DNA from: an uncultured Prevotella sp. | GTDB lineage: Bacteria; Bacteroidota; Bacteroidia; Bacteroidales; Bacteroidaceae | Direction of reading: 5' to 3' | Assembly: GCA_900315545.1 (NCBI GenBank) | Contig: OMZM01000013.1 | Span: 1 to 45,329 of the forward strand | Length of the DNA: 45,329 bases | In this document: positions 33,541 to 41,819 of the stretch, piece after piece | Layout of the letters: each line of letters begins with the position of its first letter | Position numbering within the stretch: the first letter of the stretch is position 1 | The notes under the pieces: generated by a model | What the model saw: the letters and a program-made list of their open reading frames with translations, nothing else | What the model was told of the DNA's origin: nothing | The model's database searches: none | Position numbers and translations under genes: made by a program

Positions 33541-33585
33541 AAAAAGTGTTCAAAGCTGCGTACTTTGAACACTTTTTTATTTTAC
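33541..33585. terminator. Two-way intrinsic terminator
   Basis: Stem AAGTGTTCAAAG / CTTTGAACACTT with A and T runs on both sides, between the convergent hydrolase-fusion gene and the YitT gene. Confidence 0.9.
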
Positions 33586-33610
33586 TATCCTTATGTGCTT
33601 ATCGTCAGAA

Positions 33611-34558
33611 TTATTCTGTCGGGAGTGCTCGGAAACCTGTTCCGAGAATTTCAGAACTGTCCATTATGTTTACGAAAGCATTTGGGTCGATGTTGTGGAG
33701 TGCCGACTTCAGCTTTACCATGCCTGCGCGGTCGAGCGTAACGTAAATCATCTTGCGCTCGCTGCCGTTGTAAAGTCCGGTACCCGTGAGGCATGTTCCG
33801 CCGCGCTTCACGTCGTTGATGATGTAGTCGCGCACCTCGTCGAGCTTGTCGGTAACGATGAACATGGTCTTGTAGGTCTTCATTCCGTCGACAACAAGGT
33901 CGATAACCTTACCTTCGATGAAGATGACAATTACCGAGTAGATAGGCAGTCGGATGTCGCCGAAGGCAATGAGCGTTGTCAGCGTGATGATGCTGTCGAC
34001 TATCATTACGAGTGTTCCGAGCGAAATCTTGGTATATTTGTGGAGTATCATCGATATGATGTCCGAGCCGCCGCTTGTTGCTCCTGAGCGGAAAATCATA
34101 CCTATGGCAATACCGTAGATGATACCTGCCACTACCGTGTTGAGGAAGTAGTCAGGCTGGAACCATCCTCCGTTGTGCGGTATCGGCACCATCGACAGGT
34201 CGGGGTTGGCAGCCGTAGCTATGGCGCCGTCGTGTATGACCGGATTGTAGCCCCATACGCTTTCGAGGATGTATGTAAATCCGAAAATCAGTGCTGTCGA
34301 GATGATGGTCTTGATGCCGAATTTCGGTCCAAGAATCCACGTTCCCACGAGCAGCAGAGGTATGTCCATGCAGATGGCATAGAGTGAGATTTTCCAGGGC
34401 CATACCGTGTTCAGCACGTTGCTGAGTCCGTATGTTCCGCCTGGAGCCATGAGGTAAGGGTTCACGAACATCACGTCGCCAATGGCGAAGAGTGCGCTAC
34501 CGACGATGAGCAGGATGTAAGCAATGATTTCCTGCTGCATTTTCTTTTTACTGTTCAT
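33611..34558 (-). CDS. YitT family membrane protein (DUF161/DUF2179)
   Basis: Integral membrane protein of 315 residues. Five predicted helices occupy residues about 10-180, including IIAYILLIVGSALFAIGDVMF, and the YitT motif MAPGGTYGLSNVLNT occurs early. Next comes a hydrophobic FRSGATSGGSDIISMIL motif typical of DUF161. The C-terminal DUF2179 domain (about 220-300) holds GKVIDLVVDGMKTYKTMFIV, RDYIINDVKRGGTCLTGTGLY and the KSALHNIDPNAFVNI ending. Proteins of this type may bind a small ligand in the DUF2179 part; transport substrate is unknown. Single gene with a strong promoter and a terminator shared with its convergent neighbour. Confidence 0.9.
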   Translation of the reverse strand: MNSKKKMQQEIIAYILLIVGSALFAIGDVMFVNPYLMAPGGTYGLSNVLNTVWPWKISLYAICMDIPLLLVGTWILGPKFGIKTIISTALIFGFTYILESVWGYNPVIHDGAIATAANPDLSMVPIPHNGGWFQPDYFLNTVVAGIIYGIAIGMIFRSGATSGGSDIISMILHKYTKISLGTLVMIVDSIITLTTLIAFGDIRLPIYSVIVIFIEGKVIDLVVDGMKTYKTMFIVTDKLDEVRDYIINDVKRGGTCLTGTGLYNGSERKMIYVTLDRAGMVKLKSALHNIDPNAFVNIMDSSEILGTGFRALPTE

Positions 34559-34608
34559 ATTGTCTTCGTTGTTTTATTGTTTATTCTATGTTTTTCAGAA
34601 AACGCCTG

Positions 34609-34639
34609 CAAAGGTACAATTATGTGAGGAAACTACAAA
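34609..34639 (-). promoter_or_regulatory. Promoter of the YitT gene
   Basis: Minus strand TTTG (34636-34639), 19 bases, then TACCTTTG (34609-34616), about 50 bases before the ATG and outside repeat copy D. Confidence 0.8.
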
Positions 34640-34712
34640 ATTTATTTTGGAATTTCGAGCGTGAGGGTTCTTTGTTCAAGTCCTGAAGTGGTTTGCCTGC
34701 GTAAGAAAAGAT

Positions 34713-35168
34713 ATAATCAATTATTGCCCGTTTACTGTCGCGAGAATGCCCGCGAAAGTCGTTTTTGAAATCGAAGGGGCAAAAAACGCCCGTATTTCGC
34801 ATGTCTTTATAATTGTCTGACAGTCAGTTTGTTATGTTGAAATATAGCGTTTGTGTGCACGAATTGTATATGTTAAAAATGTCAAAGAGTATGTTTGACA
34901 TTGTCAAACACACTGTTTGAGGATGTCAGACATAGTGTTTGAGGGTATCAGACACTATGCTCAGCAGTGCAAAAAAGGCGAAATAGTAGGCTCAAACATA
35001 CTCTTTGACATTTTTAACACTTATCGCCGACTCGAAAATTAACATATCTTTGCGCTTTCGGAGGCTATTCCGCATCTATTTTGCAACTTTTTCTCTGTCA
35101 AAAATTTTCATCATTATTCGGCTCTGAAGAAAAACTTGATGAGTTTGGCACGGTTTTTGTAGGGCGGA
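34713..35168 (+). repeat. Dispersed intergenic element, copy D
   Basis: Plus-strand copy, closest to copy C. Left module ATAATCAATTATTGCCCG and CGCGAGAATGCCCGCGAAAG. The centre has a perfect 27-bp inverted repeat (34872-34898 with 34992-35018) that encloses TCAAACA/TGTTTGA and CATAGTGT/ACACTATG smaller stems. The right module has TTTTTCTCTGTCAAAA, TTTTCATCATTATTCGG and GAGTTTGGCACGGTTTTTG. A -7 type box TATCTTTG is at 35045-35052. It points to the flavodoxin gene. Confidence 0.9.
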
Positions 35169-35305
35169 GAAAAATGTTAACCTAAAGCGACAGTTTTTCG
35201 GTTTATCGGTCCGACAGATATCGCTACAGACATCGCGGTAGCGTTTTGTGATTTTTTGGAAAAATGTTCGGAAAAATGTGTAAGTGCCTTTTCTTCCGAA
35301 GTGCG

Positions 35306-35313
35306 TACCTTTG
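35306..35313 (+). promoter_or_regulatory. -7 box TACCTTTG of the flavodoxin operon
   Basis: 17 bases before ATG 35330 and 47 before ATG 35360. It excludes the longer frame starting at 35264. Confidence 0.65.
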
Positions 35314-35359
35314 CCGATGGAAAATAACAATGACAAACAAAGCAAAAACCAACAGTATT

Positions 35360-35878
35360 ATGGCAAAAGTATTGATAGCTTATTATTCGCGTCGTGGCGA
35401 AAACTACGTCAACGGCAGCATTCGCAATCTGAAACTCGGCAATACGGAGGTTGTGGCAGCAAAGATAAAGGCGCTGCTTCCCGATGCCGACATGTTCCGC
35501 ATAGACACCGTGCGCCAGTACAGCGAGTCGTACATGACCTGCATAGAGGAAGCCAAGCAGGAACTTCGCGAGCAGGCTCGTCCCGAAATGAAGGAAACGA
35601 TAGACAGCATCGACCAGTATGACACTATCATTCTGGGCTACCCAAACTGGTGGGGCACGATGCCGATGGTGTGCTACACGTTTCTCGAGTCGTTCGACTT
35701 CAGCGGCAAGACCATCATTCCCTTCTGCACCAACGAAGGCAGCGGTATGGGCTCGTCGGAGAGATTTATCAAGAAACTCTGCCCGTCGGCAACGATACTG
35801 AGCGGAGTAGCCATTCACGGCGCAGAGGCAGAGCATGCCGACCGCGAGGCAGAGGTAATAGCCAGAATGGCAAAGTAA
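35360..35878 (+). CDS. Flavodoxin-like protein
   Basis: FMN-binding electron carrier or flavodoxin-type oxidoreductase of 172 residues. The FMN phosphate loop appears as LIAYYSRRGENYV at the very N terminus, and later the ring-binding loops are LGYPNWWGTMPMV and PFCTNEGSGMGSS. This is the Bacteroidota flavodoxin type that opens with YYSRRGENY. Start chosen at ATG 35360 because the first residues align with the family; ATG 35330 would add ten residues. It precedes an acyltransferase gene by 26 bases and is likely co-transcribed with it. Repeat copy D ends about 190 bases upstream. Confidence 0.9.
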   Translation: MAKVLIAYYSRRGENYVNGSIRNLKLGNTEVVAAKIKALLPDADMFRIDTVRQYSESYMTCIEEAKQELREQARPEMKETIDSIDQYDTIILGYPNWWGTMPMVCYTFLESFDFSGKTIIPFCTNEGSGMGSSERFIKKLCPSATILSGVAIHGAEAEHADREAEVIARMAK

Positions 35879-35904
35879 AATTGTGTAAAATAAATAATGT
35901 ATAT

Positions 35905-36429
35905 ATGGAAGGATTTATAGTAGACCCCCGCAAGACCACTCCCGAAGAGTTTGAACAGGGAATGCGCGACGTGAAACTGCTGTTCGGCATCAATCACACG
36001 ATGCCCTACACCGAAGAGTACGACAATCTGGTAAAGGAACTGTTTGCAGGCAACATCGGCGAAGGCAGCCGCGTCATGCCTCCGCTCAATCTGGTGTGTG
36101 CCAATCAGGTGAAGATAGGCAGGAATGTATTGATAATGGGCGGCTGCCTGATGATGTCGCGAGGCGGAATAACCATCGACGACGATGCCATGATAGCCGC
36201 CAACGCGCAACTCATTTCCAACAACCACGACCTGCACGACCACGCTTTGCTCGTGTGCAAGCCAGTGCACATCTGCCGTAATGCATGGATAGGAGCAGGA
36301 GCAACCATCCTGCCGGGCGTTACCGTAGGCGAGAATGCCGTCGTTGCAGCCGGAGCAGTGGTAACAAAGGACGTGGAAGCCAATACCATTGTAGGCGGAA
36401 ACCCAGCCAAGTTTATCAAGAGTATATAA
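35905..36429 (+). CDS. Left-handed beta-helix acyltransferase (maltose/galactoside O-acetyltransferase-like)
   Basis: Enzyme of 174 residues with an N-terminal helical cap and a hexapeptide-repeat beta-helix. Typical turns are VKIGRNVLIMGGCLMMS, GITIDDDAMIAANAQLISNNHDLH (with the catalytic-type His in NNHD), HICRNAWIGAGATILPGVTVG and ENAVVAAGAVVTKDVEANTI, ending GNPAKFIKSI. Family members transfer acetyl from CoA to sugars. The N terminus is also like family members (FEQGMRDVKLLFGINHTMPY). A longer in-frame start inside the flavodoxin gene is rejected. It is likely co-transcribed with the flavodoxin gene. Confidence 0.9.
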   Translation: MEGFIVDPRKTTPEEFEQGMRDVKLLFGINHTMPYTEEYDNLVKELFAGNIGEGSRVMPPLNLVCANQVKIGRNVLIMGGCLMMSRGGITIDDDAMIAANAQLISNNHDLHDHALLVCKPVHICRNAWIGAGATILPGVTVGENAVVAAGAVVTKDVEANTIVGGNPAKFIKSI

Positions 36430-36498
36430 TATATAGACAGTAAGCATGCTTATCGACGAAAAAATGGCACAGGTGGACAGTTTTTCTAAAAAAATGCT

Positions 36499-36506
36499 TA
36501 TATTTG
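36499..36506 (+). promoter_or_regulatory. -7 box TATATTTG of the DUF3667 gene
   Basis: Eight bases before ATG 36515. It excludes an upstream start at 36446 and implies a near-leaderless message. Confidence 0.55.
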
Positions 36507-36514
36507 CAAGTGAT

Positions 36515-37396
36515 ATGAGCAAAAAACTGAAGAACAAGTACAAGGCTTTCTGCCGATGGCAGAGAATGCCGCACCATGTTGCGCCGATCTCGGAAACCGA
36601 GACAGAGTGTCCGACATGCCATACATGCTATGTGGGTAACTTTTGTCCGCGATGCGGACAGTCGGCAAAGGTCAGCCGGTTCTCTATAAAGTCTGCACTG
36701 CTCAACTTCATCGACGTGTGGGGCATGGGCAATCGTGGCATGTACCACTCTCTGCGCGACCTCGTGCTGCGACCGGGATATATGATTCGTGACTATCTCG
36801 ACGGCATGCGAATGGCGTATTTCCCACCGTTCAAGATGCTTTTCATACTCACCACGTTCTCGCTGATAGTCAATTACGGATTCAACATCAAGATGACAAC
36901 CTACGACGAGCATAGGCAGGAGACACTGATACACGAAGATAAACCGGCAGACAACGGCAAGGAGAAGAATAACATAGGAAACAAGACATTCAGACTGATA
37001 AACAATTTCCAGCAGAACTATCCCAACATGGCATCGTTGCTGACGGTGGTGCTGATGTCAGTATTCCTCTTTCCGTTCTTCCGACGCATGAAGACACGCA
37101 CAGACCTGCGCTATACGGAGTTTCTGGTGGCAATGATATATTCCGCCAACATGATGACACTCTACGAGATAGTCATAATGTTCTTCTGCCTGCCGTCAAC
37201 GCTCTACATACTGGTCCCGCACGGAATGATTCTTCTGCCGCTGAAGCAGTTGAGTGGATTCTCGTGGATGAAGACGATATTCAGAACTGTCATCGGTACG
37301 GCAATAATGATGGTATCAATAATAATAGTAATAACGATAGTGCTGATAGTGCTGGAATACCCAGACATAGTGGAGCCGACAAAGTATAGGGTTTGA
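36515..37396 (+). CDS. DUF3667 zinc-ribbon membrane protein
   Basis: Protein of 293 residues. The N-terminal zinc ribbon CPTCHTCYVGNFCPRCGQ (about residues 34-51) has two Cys pairs. The family motif SIKSALLNFIDVWGMGNRG and LVLRPGYMIRDYLDGMR follows. Four predicted membrane helices complete it (FPPFKMLFILTTFSLIVNYG, SLLTVVLMSVFLFPF, FLVAMIYSANMMTLYEIVIM, and the C-terminal MMVSIIIVITIVLIVLE). The function of DUF3667 proteins is unknown. It follows the acyltransferase but has its own -7 box. Confidence 0.9.
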   Translation: MSKKLKNKYKAFCRWQRMPHHVAPISETETECPTCHTCYVGNFCPRCGQSAKVSRFSIKSALLNFIDVWGMGNRGMYHSLRDLVLRPGYMIRDYLDGMRMAYFPPFKMLFILTTFSLIVNYGFNIKMTTYDEHRQETLIHEDKPADNGKEKNNIGNKTFRLINNFQQNYPNMASLLTVVLMSVFLFPFFRRMKTRTDLRYTEFLVAMIYSANMMTLYEIVIMFFCLPSTLYILVPHGMILLPLKQLSGFSWMKTIFRTVIGTAIMMVSIIIVITIVLIVLEYPDIVEPTKYRV

Positions 37397-37555
37397 TGAA
37401 AGAAAATATAACAAAGGATTTATAATAAAAGCAACGAAATGCTATTGTATTAAAGCACTTTAGCACATTTTGCGATAATTATTAAACTTTGCTAACTTCC
37501 GCTATTGTGATGCACTTTTTGTTGCATATTTGTTACGCCATTCAAATTTTTGTTG

Positions 37556-37563
37556 TATCTTTG
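37556..37563 (+). promoter_or_regulatory. -7 box TATCTTTG of the recombinase pair
   Basis: 43 bases before the first recombinase ATG. A TTTG at 37529-37532 is 23 bases upstream, slightly long for the consensus. Confidence 0.55.
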
Positions 37564-37606
37564 CACCGAGTTTTGAACGTTATGTGTAACTTTTAATAAT
37601 GTCGCA

Positions 37607-38818
37607 ATGGCAAGACCTAAGAAATCATTGAAGGTAAAAGAACCCATCCGCATTCGAGAACGCAAATTAGCGGATGGCAACATCAGCCTGTACCTTGACA
37701 TCTATGTGAAGGGTACTCGCAAGTATGAATCGCTTGGGCTGTATCTCATCCCAGAGAGTCTGCCCAATGCCAAAGCCGCCAATGCGAGGACACGAAGCAT
37801 TGCCGAGAAGATAAAGTCTGACCGCATTATCGCCCTGCAAGACCGTGGCATCAAGCAGTGGGACAAGATAAAGCGTTCTAATATGTCGCTCGTCGAATGG
37901 CTTACCCAATACGAGCAGGACAGCACGGGCTTCAAGCCCTCAACCTTGAAAGGTCGCCAGGACATGCGCAAGAAGGTGGAAATGTATCTGGAGCAAGAAG
38001 GGCTGTCCTATATCGGCATGAACGAGATTGATCAGGACTTTTGCCGCGGCTTTCTCCGTTTTCTTGAAACGGCTAAGAACAGCGTAGCCAAGAAACAGAA
38101 AGACCGTACTATCAGCAAAGGATGCGCCCACCACCATCAGGCGGTGCTGAACGGGGCCTTAAACAAGGCTGTACGTGAAGGCATCTTGCAGCAGAACCCC
38201 ATGAAGATGCTCGACAAAAGAGAAAAGTTCCAGCCGTCACCAGAGGAGCGTGAGTTTCTGACCATCGAGGAACTGCGTAACCTGATGGACGTTCCATGTG
38301 CCAATGAGCAGGTGAAGAAAGCGTTCATCTTCTCCTGTTTCTGCGGCTTGCGTCTCAGCGATGTGCGCACACTGACATGGAACAAGATACACAAGATGCC
38401 GGACGGGAAAACGCTCTACGTTCATGTCTTTATGCAGAAGACCCAGAAGCCTTTGAATGTGCCACTATCAGGCGAAGCCCTCAAAGTCCTTGAAGAAAAG
38501 AAGAATCCCGATGAACCCATCTTCAAGTTGCCAACAAGTGATGCCACCATCAACTACCATATTAAGAAGTGGGTGAAGAATGGTCATATTGACAAGGCAA
38601 TCTCATTCCATTGCAGCCGCCACACCTTCGCTACAATGATGCTCACCCTTGGAGCCGACCTCTATACGACAAGTAAGTTGCTTGGCCATGCCAATGTGAC
38701 CACGACCCAGATATACAGTAAAATCATAGACAAGAAGAAGACGGAGGCTGTCAGCCTCGTTGACGAACTATTCACCCAACAATCAAAAGAGGCACATGGA
38801 GAAGAGTCAGAAGATTGA
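37607..38818 (+). CDS. Tyrosine recombinase/integrase (first of pair)
   Basis: DNA strand-exchange enzyme of 403 residues. The N-terminal arm-type and SAM-like core-binding parts cover about 1-215 (NISLYLDIYVKGTRKYESLG at the start). The catalytic domain has Arg249 in CGLRLSDVRTLTW, His335 and Arg338 in HCSRHTFATM, His361 in LLGHANVTTTQIY, and the nucleophile Tyr370 (IYSKI). All key residues are present, so it is probably active. It overlaps the next recombinase by 23 bases, which suggests translational coupling. No phage or conjugation gene is nearby. Confidence 0.93.
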   Translation: MARPKKSLKVKEPIRIRERKLADGNISLYLDIYVKGTRKYESLGLYLIPESLPNAKAANARTRSIAEKIKSDRIIALQDRGIKQWDKIKRSNMSLVEWLTQYEQDSTGFKPSTLKGRQDMRKKVEMYLEQEGLSYIGMNEIDQDFCRGFLRFLETAKNSVAKKQKDRTISKGCAHHHQAVLNGALNKAVREGILQQNPMKMLDKREKFQPSPEEREFLTIEELRNLMDVPCANEQVKKAFIFSCFCGLRLSDVRTLTWNKIHKMPDGKTLYVHVFMQKTQKPLNVPLSGEALKVLEEKKNPDEPIFKLPTSDATINYHIKKWVKNGHIDKAISFHCSRHTFATMMLTLGADLYTTSKLLGHANVTTTQIYSKIIDKKKTEAVSLVDELFTQQSKEAHGEESED

Positions 38819-39956
38819 GTTACGGCACAGGACATTGCCAAGTGGCAACCAGTCACTATATCTGGAGTTCTACGAGAAGGGCGGCAAGCGGCGGTACGAG
38901 TCGCTGAACCTGTATCTCATTCCCGAAAAGGACGAGAATGACAGGCGAGTCAATGAGAACACGCTCAAACATGCCCTCAAACTGAAGTCCGAGCGTGTTC
39001 TGGGCATCGAGCATCCGCAGGAAACGGGAGAAAAGATACTTCCGTCAAAGGCGTTCGCCGATTTCATGGACGAGTACCAGGTATATCTTAGGGACATCAA
39101 ACGGGCATCCGATTCATACCAGAAGATGAACCATTCCACCATCAACATCGTCAAGTCATACCTTACAAACATCAGGAGGCCACGGATATTGCTCTCCAAA
39201 GTCGATAAACGCTTTTACCTGAACCTTCTCGCTTACGTCAGGGACACGTACAAAAACACCAAGTCGCCCGACAACCCCAAGGAATTGTCCGGCAATACCA
39301 AGCTTGTTTTCCAGACAACCCTCAATACGATGCTCAACTATGCCGTCAAGAAAGGACTCCTTCTGCGGAATCCCTTCTATGAGATAGAAGTACGCGAGAA
39401 ATTCGGGAAAGTACCGAGTGACAGGACGTTTCTCACCATCGAGGAGGTGAACAGCATGGCCAAGGCCCCAACTGGCAGTCCTGGCACCAAACAGACTTTC
39501 ATGTTCTGCTGTTTCACTGGACTGCGACACGGCGACATGGCGGCACTCCGCTGGAAGGACATCCGCAAGACCGACGAAGGCGAGGTGATATTTGTGCCGT
39601 CGATGCAGAAGACGAAGCATCCCGTCATCGTTCCGCTGGGGAAACAGGCAAAGTCGTGGATGCCAGAGAGACCGAAGGATGCAAACGACCAACTGGTGTT
39701 TCCCAACGTCCCGTCATTGGGTGCATCCAACAGGGCTTTGAAGACCATGGCGAAACGTGCTGGAATCAACAAGCTCGTCACTTTCCACACCAGCCGCCAC
39801 ACCTTTGCCACAATGACCCTGACAGCCGGGACAGACATCTACACGACGAGCAAACTTCTTGGGCATACCAGCGTCCACACCACGGAGATTTATGCCGACG
39901 TGGTGATGGAGAAGAAAGCAGATGCCGTAAACCTGACTAACGGACTGTTCGGATAG
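38796..39956 (+). CDS. Tyrosine recombinase/integrase (second of pair)
   Basis: Integrase of 386 residues, starting inside the last 23 bases of the first recombinase. Same architecture but different sequence: the arm-type N terminus (TLPSGNQSLYLEFYEKGGKR) is followed by the core-binding domain. Catalytic residues are Arg244 (TGLRHGDMAALRW), His331 and Arg334 (HTSRHTFATM), His357 (LLGHTSVHTTEIY) and Tyr366. Its last 30 residues resemble the fragment at 41630-41722. Tandem integrases often act as a pair on one element. Its start was chosen at the internal ATG preceded by the overlapping upstream gene; a longer frame would extend to 38760. Confidence 0.93.
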   Translation: MEKSQKIELRHRTLPSGNQSLYLEFYEKGGKRRYESLNLYLIPEKDENDRRVNENTLKHALKLKSERVLGIEHPQETGEKILPSKAFADFMDEYQVYLRDIKRASDSYQKMNHSTINIVKSYLTNIRRPRILLSKVDKRFYLNLLAYVRDTYKNTKSPDNPKELSGNTKLVFQTTLNTMLNYAVKKGLLLRNPFYEIEVREKFGKVPSDRTFLTIEEVNSMAKAPTGSPGTKQTFMFCCFTGLRHGDMAALRWKDIRKTDEGEVIFVPSMQKTKHPVIVPLGKQAKSWMPERPKDANDQLVFPNVPSLGASNRALKTMAKRAGINKLVTFHTSRHTFATMTLTAGTDIYTTSKLLGHTSVHTTEIYADVVMEKKADAVNLTNGLFG

Positions 39957-40061
39957 GACATCCATTGAGAATTCGGCATATTCCAACAATAAACCTTTGA
40001 GGATTTCGGCATTGAACTTATAGATGCTATTTTGGGGTAAAATGCAACGGAATTGTAAATC

Positions 40062-40138
40062 TCGTTAGGAAAAAGGCATAAAAATATATAAAAGTCGCTG
40101 GAAAAATGACATCAACCATTGCGAATGTCGTTAGAAAA
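40062..40138 (+). repeat. Three 33-bp-spaced TCGTTAG-AAAAA boxes upstream of the AAA gene
   Basis: TCGTTAGGAAAAA (40062), TCGCTGGAAAAAT (40095) and TCGTTAGAAAAAC (40128) are exactly 33 bases apart, about three helical turns. The last one abuts the -7 box. Such spacing suits cooperative protein binding. Confidence 0.5.
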
Positions 40139-40149
40139 ACGTATCTTTG
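40119..40149 (+). promoter_or_regulatory. Promoter of the AAA ATPase gene
   Basis: TTG (40119-40121), 20 bases, then TATCTTTG (40142-40149), 20 bases before the ATG. Confidence 0.7.
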
Positions 40150-40169
40150 CGCACAAAATTTGATATATT

Positions 40170-41606
40170 ATGCTTAAAAGAAAAATATCTGAGACGCTAA
40201 AGAAGTGGAAGGAGCAACCGAACCATTTCCCACTTGTCATCATGGGCATTCGTCAATGCGGAAAGACCTATATCTCCCAATTATTCGCAGAGGAAAACTA
40301 CAAGCATGTGGTATATATCAATTTCATCAAGCAAAAAAGACGGAAAGAAGCCTTCTATGACTCAAAGGATGTGGATAGCATTATCCTTAATCTTTCTGCC
40401 CAGATGAGGACTGCCAAGTTTGTTCCGGGAGAGACGTGCATTATCCTTGATGAAATCCAAGACTGCCCTGAAGCGCGTACTAGCCTGAAGTTCTTCAAGG
40501 AAGATGGTCGTTATGACATCATCGCTACAGGGTCGTTGCTTGGTGTGCAAGGCTATGGTAAGGAGGAAAAGAAGCAGCGTACAAGAAAACCCATCAAACA
40601 AGAAAGGGGAAGCAATTCCGTCCCTGTAGGCTATGAGCAAATAGTGGAGATGTATCCACTCGACTTTGAAGAGTTTCTGTGGGCGAACAACATGAATGAA
40701 GAAATCATCAATGTGTTGAAGCGTTGCCTGGAAGAGGAAAAACCCGTACCAAGTGGCATACATGTTGCGATGAAAACTCTCCTGTATCGATATGTCGCTG
40801 TGGGAGGGATGCCTGCTGCAGTTAATGCACTGATAGAAACAGGAAACATGGGCAAGGTAAATGACGTTTGGAATTCTCTTCTCAAAGAATATCGTTCAGA
40901 CATGGTTAAATATGCCGACGACAAGGACAAGCCTCACATTCGCGCCTGTTTTAATGCCGTTCCAAAGCAACTGGCCAAGGAAAACAAGAAATACCAGTGG
41001 TCCAAAGTGGAAAGCGGTGGACGTGGCGTGTTTTACAGAGACTCCCTTCAATGGTTAGAAGATGCCGACATCATACGCCGTTGCTATAACTCCAACATTA
41101 CGGGACTTCCGTTGGAGGGCAATGCCATAGACAACGTGTTCAAGGTCTATACTGCTGACATTGGCATGTTGGTTGCCATGCTTGGAGGTACGACAAGAGC
41201 GGACATTCTTCAAGGCAATCTGGGAGGATTCAAAGGAGCAATCTTTGAAAACCTGATGGCAGATACACTTATTAAAAAGGGACAGAGTTTATACTATTTC
41301 CAAAAAGATTCTGGCTTGGAGTTGGATTTCCTTATCCGTTATAAAGGCGAGTGCGTTCCTGTAGAGGTGAAAGCAAAAAGTGCCCAGGCTAAAAGTTTCT
41401 CTACCATCAGGAAACATCCAGAGAAATACGGCATTAAGCACTTCGTCAAGTTTGGAGATTATAACGTTGGGCGTGATGGCGACCTGCTTACTCTCCCCGC
41501 CTATATGCAGTTTTTGCTCGATTTGGAGCCGGAAGAAGTGATTTTGGAGACGTTAGACACCGATGAACTTACACGAATGGCCAGAGAGTTTCTCGACCAA
41601 AAGTAA
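40170..41606 (+). CDS. AAA family ATPase with DUF4143 domain
   Basis: Cytoplasmic ATPase of 478 residues. Walker A is GIRQCGKTY (26-34) and Walker B is CIILDEIQDCPEA (about 87-99), followed by sensor ATGSLLG. A low-complexity basic loop (EEKKQRTRKPIKQERG) interrupts the ATPase domain. The C-terminal DUF4143 part has the restriction-nuclease-like GLELDFLIRYKGECVPVEVKAK stretch (Asp, Glu and Lys). Proteins of this family are common in accessory islands, with no settled role; defence or regulation is possible. It lies between a recombinase pair and a recombinase fragment, and is therefore part of a mobile-type segment. It has its own promoter with three upstream boxes. Confidence 0.9.
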   Translation: MLKRKISETLKKWKEQPNHFPLVIMGIRQCGKTYISQLFAEENYKHVVYINFIKQKRRKEAFYDSKDVDSIILNLSAQMRTAKFVPGETCIILDEIQDCPEARTSLKFFKEDGRYDIIATGSLLGVQGYGKEEKKQRTRKPIKQERGSNSVPVGYEQIVEMYPLDFEEFLWANNMNEEIINVLKRCLEEEKPVPSGIHVAMKTLLYRYVAVGGMPAAVNALIETGNMGKVNDVWNSLLKEYRSDMVKYADDKDKPHIRACFNAVPKQLAKENKKYQWSKVESGGRGVFYRDSLQWLEDADIIRRCYNSNITGLPLEGNAIDNVFKVYTADIGMLVAMLGGTTRADILQGNLGGFKGAIFENLMADTLIKKGQSLYYFQKDSGLELDFLIRYKGECVPVEVKAKSAQAKSFSTIRKHPEKYGIKHFVKFGDYNVGRDGDLLTLPAYMQFLLDLEPEEVILETLDTDELTRMAREFLDQK

Positions 41607-41629
41607 CAATCGTTCAGCTCTCGATATGA

Positions 41630-41722
41630 CACACCAACATCCACATGACGGAGAAATATGCTGATGTGGTGATGGAAAAGAAAGTGGATGCCGTTAATCT
41701 TATGATGGCATTCATTGTGTAG
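41630..41722 (+). pseudogene. C-terminal fragment of a third tyrosine recombinase
   Basis: In the frame starting at 41630 the sequence reads H-T-N-I-H, then MTEKYADVVMEKKVDAVNLM and a stop. This aligns with the end of the second recombinase (YADVVMEKKADAVNL). The Tyr nucleophile is kept but everything upstream of the last His is missing. It looks like the tail of a deleted or displaced integrase, so the AAA gene sits between one complete and one broken copy. Confidence 0.8.
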
Positions 41723-41758
41723 CCTATGTATCAAAATTGTTATGTTCAAACAAACCAA

Positions 41759-41800
41759 AAACACTGCCCGTACATCGTTTGAACGACATCCGGGCAGCGT
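41759..41800 (-). terminator. Terminator of the leftward preA operon
   Basis: Stem CTGCCCG / CGGGCAG with a nested TCGTT/AACGA stem; the minus strand continues with a T run (GTTTTTGG). Confidence 0.75.
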
Positions 41801-41819
41801 TATATATGCTGTTGATTTA

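Noticed and set aside
40062-40138. Possible CRISPR-like array
   Set aside because: Only three short, imperfect boxes with no conserved repeat-spacer structure and no cas genes in the window.
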